From NCBI RefSeq assembly GCF_037658235.1, contig NZ_JBBJLN010000004.1, forward strand, positions 186,001-250,000: a stretch of DNA of 64,000 bases, given 5' to 3'. The position numbers and the translations under genes are program-made. Each line of letters starts with the position of its first letter. Within the stretch, counting starts at the first letter, position 1. Source of the stretch: Yunchengibacter salinarum. Its GTDB lineage: Bacteria; Pseudomonadota; Alphaproteobacteria; Sphingomonadales; Kordiimonadaceae. The notes beneath the pieces are model-generated. The model was given only the letters and a program-made list of their open reading frames with translations. It searched no databases and had not been told where the DNA came from. Shown in pieces: positions 60,544 to 64,000 of the stretch.

Positions 60544-62808
60544 GTGCCCCACCCTTTCCACAAGCAGACTGCGCCCCGTTCGCGCAGAATACCACTGGCG
60601 GCGTTCTGGCTGTGCGCATTGACGGCAACTTCGACGCACCCGTCGGCGCTGGCCGCCGATCCCGTCAGGCTGGACGGTGACCGCATCCTGATCGACGAGG
60701 GCCGTCAGGTCGCGCCCGGCTCGGTGTCGGAGGACAGCGTGGATCTGGCCGCCGACCGGCTGATCTACGACCCGGACACCGGCGATGTTCTGGCGCGTGG
60801 CCGGGTGATGCTGCGCCGGGACGGCTACACGCTGGAAGCAGGCGAAGTGCGCTATAATGACCGCACCGGCGAAGCCACCGCCAAGGGCGCCGTGGAACTG
60901 ACCACGCCCGATGGCCAGCGCCTGATCGCCCCGCGGATCGAATTGACCGACAGACTGCGCAAAGCGCTGGTGGACAGCGTGCGGCTTTTGCTGGAAGACG
61001 GCAGCCAGGTGGCGGCGCTGTCCGCGAACCACGACAACGAAACCGGAATCACGGTGCTGGACCAGGCGGTCTATAGCCCCTGCAAGGTGTGCGAGGGCGA
61101 CCCCGACTCAGCCCCCACCTGGGCGATCAAGGCGAAAAAGGTCACCCATGACCGGGACAAGCAGCGCATCACTTACAAGAACGCGCAGCTTGAAATGTTT
61201 TCCGTGCCCGTATTGTGGACGCCCTATTTCTCCCACCCGGACCCAACGGTGGACCGGGCCAGCGGCTTTCTGCCGCTCAAGCTCAATTCCCGCAATGAAC
61301 TGGGGCTGACCGCCACTCTGCCTTATTATCAGGTGCTGTCCCGCAGCGCGGACCTGACCCTGTCCCCCACCATCACCACCCGCGAAGGGCCGGTGCTGGC
61401 GGCGGAGGTCAGGAAACGGCTACAGGCTGGCCAGTTCCGCGTGGCGGGGTCCATCACACGGCCCACACGCCGCACAGACGACAACACACCGCTGCCGGGG
61501 CGCCAGTTTCGCGGCCACATCGCCAGCGACGGGCGCTTTCATCATGGCAGCCACTGGCAATCCCGCTATCAGGTGAACTGGGCATCGGACGACACCTTTC
61601 TGCGCCGCTACGGCTTTTCCGAAGCGGACACGCTGATCAACGACTATACGCTGGAAGGCTTTTATGGCCGGTCCTATCTGTCGGCGCGCACGCTGGCCTT
61701 TCAGGGCCTGCGGCAGGAGGACATCGCCGGCGAGACTCCCTTCGCCCTGCCCCTTCTCACCGGCCAGTTCGTTACCACGCCGGACGGGCTGGGCGGCACG
61801 CTGACTCTGACCGGCAATGCTTTGGCGCTGTCACGCACCGGCGGCACTGACACCCAGCGCGCCAGCGCCGCCGCCGAATGGGAGCGCCGCTGGATATCGG
61901 GCGGCGGCATGGTTCTGGACCTGTCGGCCTTTTCCCGAATGGATTTCTATAATGTGGAAGACGCGCAGGATGCCTTCGGCGTCACCTTCGAGGCGGAGGA
62001 GGTCACCGAGTTTCGCGCCCTCACCCGGTTTACCGGCACACTTTCCCTGCCCCTGGTCAAAACCCTTGAAGGGGGCGCCACGCATACGCTGGAACCCCTG
62101 CTTCAGCTTACCCTGTCGCCGGATACGGGCGCGCCGGACAGGCTGGTGAACGAGGACAGCCGCGCTTTCGAACTGTCGCCGCTCAACCTGTTCTCGGCGG
62201 ATCGGGCGTCCGGTTACGACATCTGGGAAGAAGGCAGCCGCGCCACGCTGGGCCTGAAATGGCGCTATGAAGGCCAGCGGCTGAACAGTCGCCTTCTGGT
62301 GGGCCACAGCGTCCGTTTCACCGGCAGCAATCAGGGCTTTGCGCCGGGCACCGGGCTGAGCGGCACCAATTCGGATATCGTGACCAGCCTTCAGATGGAC
62401 TGGGGGAACTGGCTGACCCTGGATCATGATTTGCGGCTGGATGAAAGCACTCTGGCCATACGCCGGAACGAGGCGATTCTCGGCCTCTCCGGCAAGGCGG
62501 TGGGAATCAGTTTCGGCTATCACAAGCTGAACCGGAACCTGGCCGAAACGGGCCGGATTGACCGGGAAGACCGGGAAGAGCTGCGGGCCGATGCGCGCTG
62601 GGACATTTCCAACACATGGCGGCTTACCGGATTCGGCATTCAGGATCTGACGAACGGATCGGACGGTGTGGAATATGGCGGCGCCATCGCTTATCACAAT
62701 GACTGCATACAACTGCAATTGGAAGTGCGCGAAAGCTTCACCTTCGACCGGGACTTCGATCCCGGCACGTCGGTCCTGTTCCGCATCAAGCTGGCCAATC
62801 TGGGCTGA
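60544..62808 (+). CDS. lptD: LPS assembly outer-membrane protein LptD
   Basis: A 754-residue outer-membrane beta-barrel that inserts lipopolysaccharide into the outer leaflet. I start at the GTG at 60544, preceded by AAGGGA at good spacing. It gives a basic signal peptide (RSRRIPLAAFWLCALTATSTHPSALA) with likely cleavage before ADPVRLDGD. The periplasmic OstA-type jellyroll domain covers about residues 50-200 (DLAADRLIYDPDTGDVLARG, EAGEVRYNDRTGEATAKG). The barrel follows, and the C-terminus ends in a typical strand (FRIKLANLG). An in-frame ATG 54 codons upstream would add an unlikely leader. LptD needs LptE, not seen here. Confidence 0.93.
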   Translation: MPHPFHKQTAPRSRRIPLAAFWLCALTATSTHPSALAADPVRLDGDRILIDEGRQVAPGSVSEDSVDLAADRLIYDPDTGDVLARGRVMLRRDGYTLEAGEVRYNDRTGEATAKGAVELTTPDGQRLIAPRIELTDRLRKALVDSVRLLLEDGSQVAALSANHDNETGITVLDQAVYSPCKVCEGDPDSAPTWAIKAKKVTHDRDKQRITYKNAQLEMFSVPVLWTPYFSHPDPTVDRASGFLPLKLNSRNELGLTATLPYYQVLSRSADLTLSPTITTREGPVLAAEVRKRLQAGQFRVAGSITRPTRRTDDNTPLPGRQFRGHIASDGRFHHGSHWQSRYQVNWASDDTFLRRYGFSEADTLINDYTLEGFYGRSYLSARTLAFQGLRQEDIAGETPFALPLLTGQFVTTPDGLGGTLTLTGNALALSRTGGTDTQRASAAAEWERRWISGGGMVLDLSAFSRMDFYNVEDAQDAFGVTFEAEEVTEFRALTRFTGTLSLPLVKTLEGGATHTLEPLLQLTLSPDTGAPDRLVNEDSRAFELSPLNLFSADRASGYDIWEEGSRATLGLKWRYEGQRLNSRLLVGHSVRFTGSNQGFAPGTGLSGTNSDIVTSLQMDWGNWLTLDHDLRLDESTLAIRRNEAILGLSGKAVGISFGYHKLNRNLAETGRIDREDREELRADARWDISNTWRLTGFGIQDLTNGSDGVEYGGAIAYHNDCIQLQLEVRESFTFDRDFDPGTSVLFRIKLANLG

Positions 62809-62816
62809 TCCCCGAA

Positions 62817-62840
62817 GGCCACCCTGATTTTGGGGTGGCC
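62817..62840 (+). other. Hairpin between lptD and surA
   Basis: A perfect 8-bp stem GGCCACCC/GGGTGGCC (extended to 9 bp by A-T) with an 8-nt loop begins 8 nt after the lptD stop. No U run follows, so it could either reduce read-through to surA or protect the upstream message from 3' decay. Confidence 0.5.
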
Positions 62841-62946
62841 TGTGGGCGTTAAAATGTCTAAAACGCGGGGCTGGATACCGCAGGCCGGGGTGGCCCTTCC
62901 AATGACCGCCCCGGACCAGAGGACACAGTCGTCCATAGGAGAGAAC

Positions 62947-64000
62947 ATGACGTCAGGTGCCACAAAAACCCCCATCCGTGCAGTGCTGACGATGGCGGGC
63001 ACCCTGATGACCCACGGCGCACAGCACCTGCGCGCCGCCGCCGGGCGCGGTTCCGCGCTGGCCGGGCTGCTGATTCTGCTGGCCATACCCGCCATGGGAC
63101 AGTCGGGCGATCGTTCCGACGCCACTCCCATCAACAGCATCGAAGTGCTGGTCAATGACGAACCGATCACCAGTTTCGACATCAACCGTCGTCTCAGACT
63201 GGTGATCGCGGTTTCGGGCGGGGTATCCTCCGAAGAGGAATTCATGCAATTGCGCGAACAGGTAATCAAAGCCCTGGTGGACGAGAAACTCCAGATTCAG
63301 GAAGCGGCGGAAAATGATCTGACCGTGCAGGACGAGGAGCTGGAACGCTTTTTCGCCCGCCGCGCGGAAGGCACCGGCCAGTCCCCGGAACAGTTCGAAC
63401 GGGCGCTGGAACAGATCGGCGCGGGGCGTGAAACCATGGTCAACCAGATGCGGGCAGAGCTGGTCTGGTCGCGCCTGGTGCAGGGCCGCATGGGCGCCTT
63501 TGTCAGTGTTTCCGACGAGGAAGTGAACGCCTTCATTCAGCGCATCTATGACAATAAGGGCAAGTTCGAATACCGCCTGTCGGAAATCGTGCTGCTGACG
63601 GAAAGCAGCGCCCAGAATGAAGCGATCAAGGCCAATGCGGAAGAGATCGTCGAACGCATCCGGGACGGCGCACCCTTTCCGCAACTGGCACAGCAGCTTT
63701 CCGCCTCGCCAACCGCGGCTGTGGGCGGTGACCTGGGCTGGGTCACCAGCGACGACCTGAGCGCGGCACAGGAAAAAGCGGTCAATACGATCAATATAGG
63801 CGATGTGGCGGACCCCATCCGCACGCCCGGCGGCTATGTGATCATCGCCGTTCGGGACCGTCGCCGGATTCTCACTGCGGACCCGCTGGACAAGCAGCTT
63901 GACCTGCGCCAGCTTCACCTGAAAGCGGACACCCCCGATCTGGAAGATGCTGAAACCCGCTTCCGCAACACCATCGAAAACATGCCGCCGGAAGGGGAGC
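62947..64000 (+). CDS. surA: Periplasmic chaperone / peptidyl-prolyl isomerase SurA (cut by the window edge)
   Basis: The first 351 codons of a gene that runs past the right edge. SurA escorts outer-membrane proteins, including LptD, across the periplasm. A basic N-region and a hydrophobic core (SALAGLLILLAIPAMG) form a signal peptide. The SurA_N chaperone region contains IEVLVNDEPITSFDINRRLRL-type sequence, present here as NSIEVLVNDEPITSFDINRR, and KALVDEKLQIQEA. The parvulin domain begins near FEYRLSEIVLLTES and has GGDLGWVTSDDL and TPGGYVIIAVRDRR. The ATG has GGAG 5 nt upstream. It lies 138 nt after lptD, the normal order. Confidence 0.93.
   Translation, partial: MTSGATKTPIRAVLTMAGTLMTHGAQHLRAAAGRGSALAGLLILLAIPAMGQSGDRSDATPINSIEVLVNDEPITSFDINRRLRLVIAVSGGVSSEEEFMQLREQVIKALVDEKLQIQEAAENDLTVQDEELERFFARRAEGTGQSPEQFERALEQIGAGRETMVNQMRAELVWSRLVQGRMGAFVSVSDEEVNAFIQRIYDNKGKFEYRLSEIVLLTESSAQNEAIKANAEEIVERIRDGAPFPQLAQQLSASPTAAVGGDLGWVTSDDLSAAQEKAVNTINIGDVADPIRTPGGYVIIAVRDRRRILTADPLDKQLDLRQLHLKADTPDLEDAETRFRNTIENMPPEGE

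Overview
The window is a compact, GC-rich chromosomal segment from an alphaproteobacterium. I see no phage, insertion sequence, integrase, CRISPR array or other mobile DNA. The assignment rests on gene order and gene types. On the minus strand, tRNA-Leu, tig, clpP, clpX, lon, hupB, tRNA-Val/Asp, nuoA-N, birA, coaX, rnj, mce and a DUF1467 gene form a chain that is typical of Alphaproteobacteria. glnB-glnA, radA-cvpA-purF-SDR, ppk/ppx-hda-PerM-DUF2066//purM-purN and holC-pepA//lptD-surA are also alphaproteobacterial neighbourhoods. The tRNA-His gene keeps the classical G-1:C73 pair that many Rhizobiales, Caulobacterales and Rhodobacterales have lost. The order or genus cannot be fixed from the sequence alone.

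Layout. Positions 1-160 hold the 3' end of an unidentified rightward transcript and its terminator. From 210 to 18561 (minus strand) lies one long run: all fourteen complex I genes (nuoA-N), then biotin protein ligase, type III pantothenate kinase, RNase J, methylmalonyl-CoA epimerase and a small DUF1467 membrane protein. From 18828 to 19405 are two tRNA-Asp and two tRNA-Val genes in tandem, with three near-consensus sigma-70 promoters and an internal terminator. From 19533 to 26786 is the proteostasis block: HU, Lon, ClpX, ClpP, trigger factor and tRNA-Leu. From 26956 to 30987 are the NAD(P)HX repair enzyme, tRNA-His and a sigma-54-driven glnB-glnA nitrogen unit.

From 31195 to 43406 are two unrecognised small proteins, topoisomerase IV ParE, an RhlE-type RNA helicase, a PaaG-like crotonase, an MlaE/MlaF ABC pair, RadA, CvpA, PurF and an SDR enzyme. 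From 43456 to 53070 are polyphosphate metabolism (ppx, ppk), the replication regulator Hda, a PerM-type permease, a DUF2066 protein, divergent purM-purN and ndk. From 53246 to the right edge are an ABC-F ATPase, a membrane-anchored redoxin, an alpha/beta hydrolase, a DUF3179 protein, holC, pepA, lptD and a surA gene cut by the window edge.

Functionally the window covers respiration and cofactor supply, protein quality control, nitrogen sensing and assimilation, purine synthesis, replication control and outer-membrane biogenesis. Nothing looks like an undescribed defence or mobile system. The points most worth a second look are: the 117-residue Lys/Ala/Ser/Thr tail on trigger factor; a predicted leaderless mRNA for the ABC-F gene; the duplicated tRNA-Val/Asp genes with repeated promoter architecture; a conserved-looking 185-residue protein ending in a FliM-like peptide; the absence of lptF-lptG from their usual place between pepA and lptD; a strong hairpin in the glnB-glnA spacer; and a membrane-fused redoxin.
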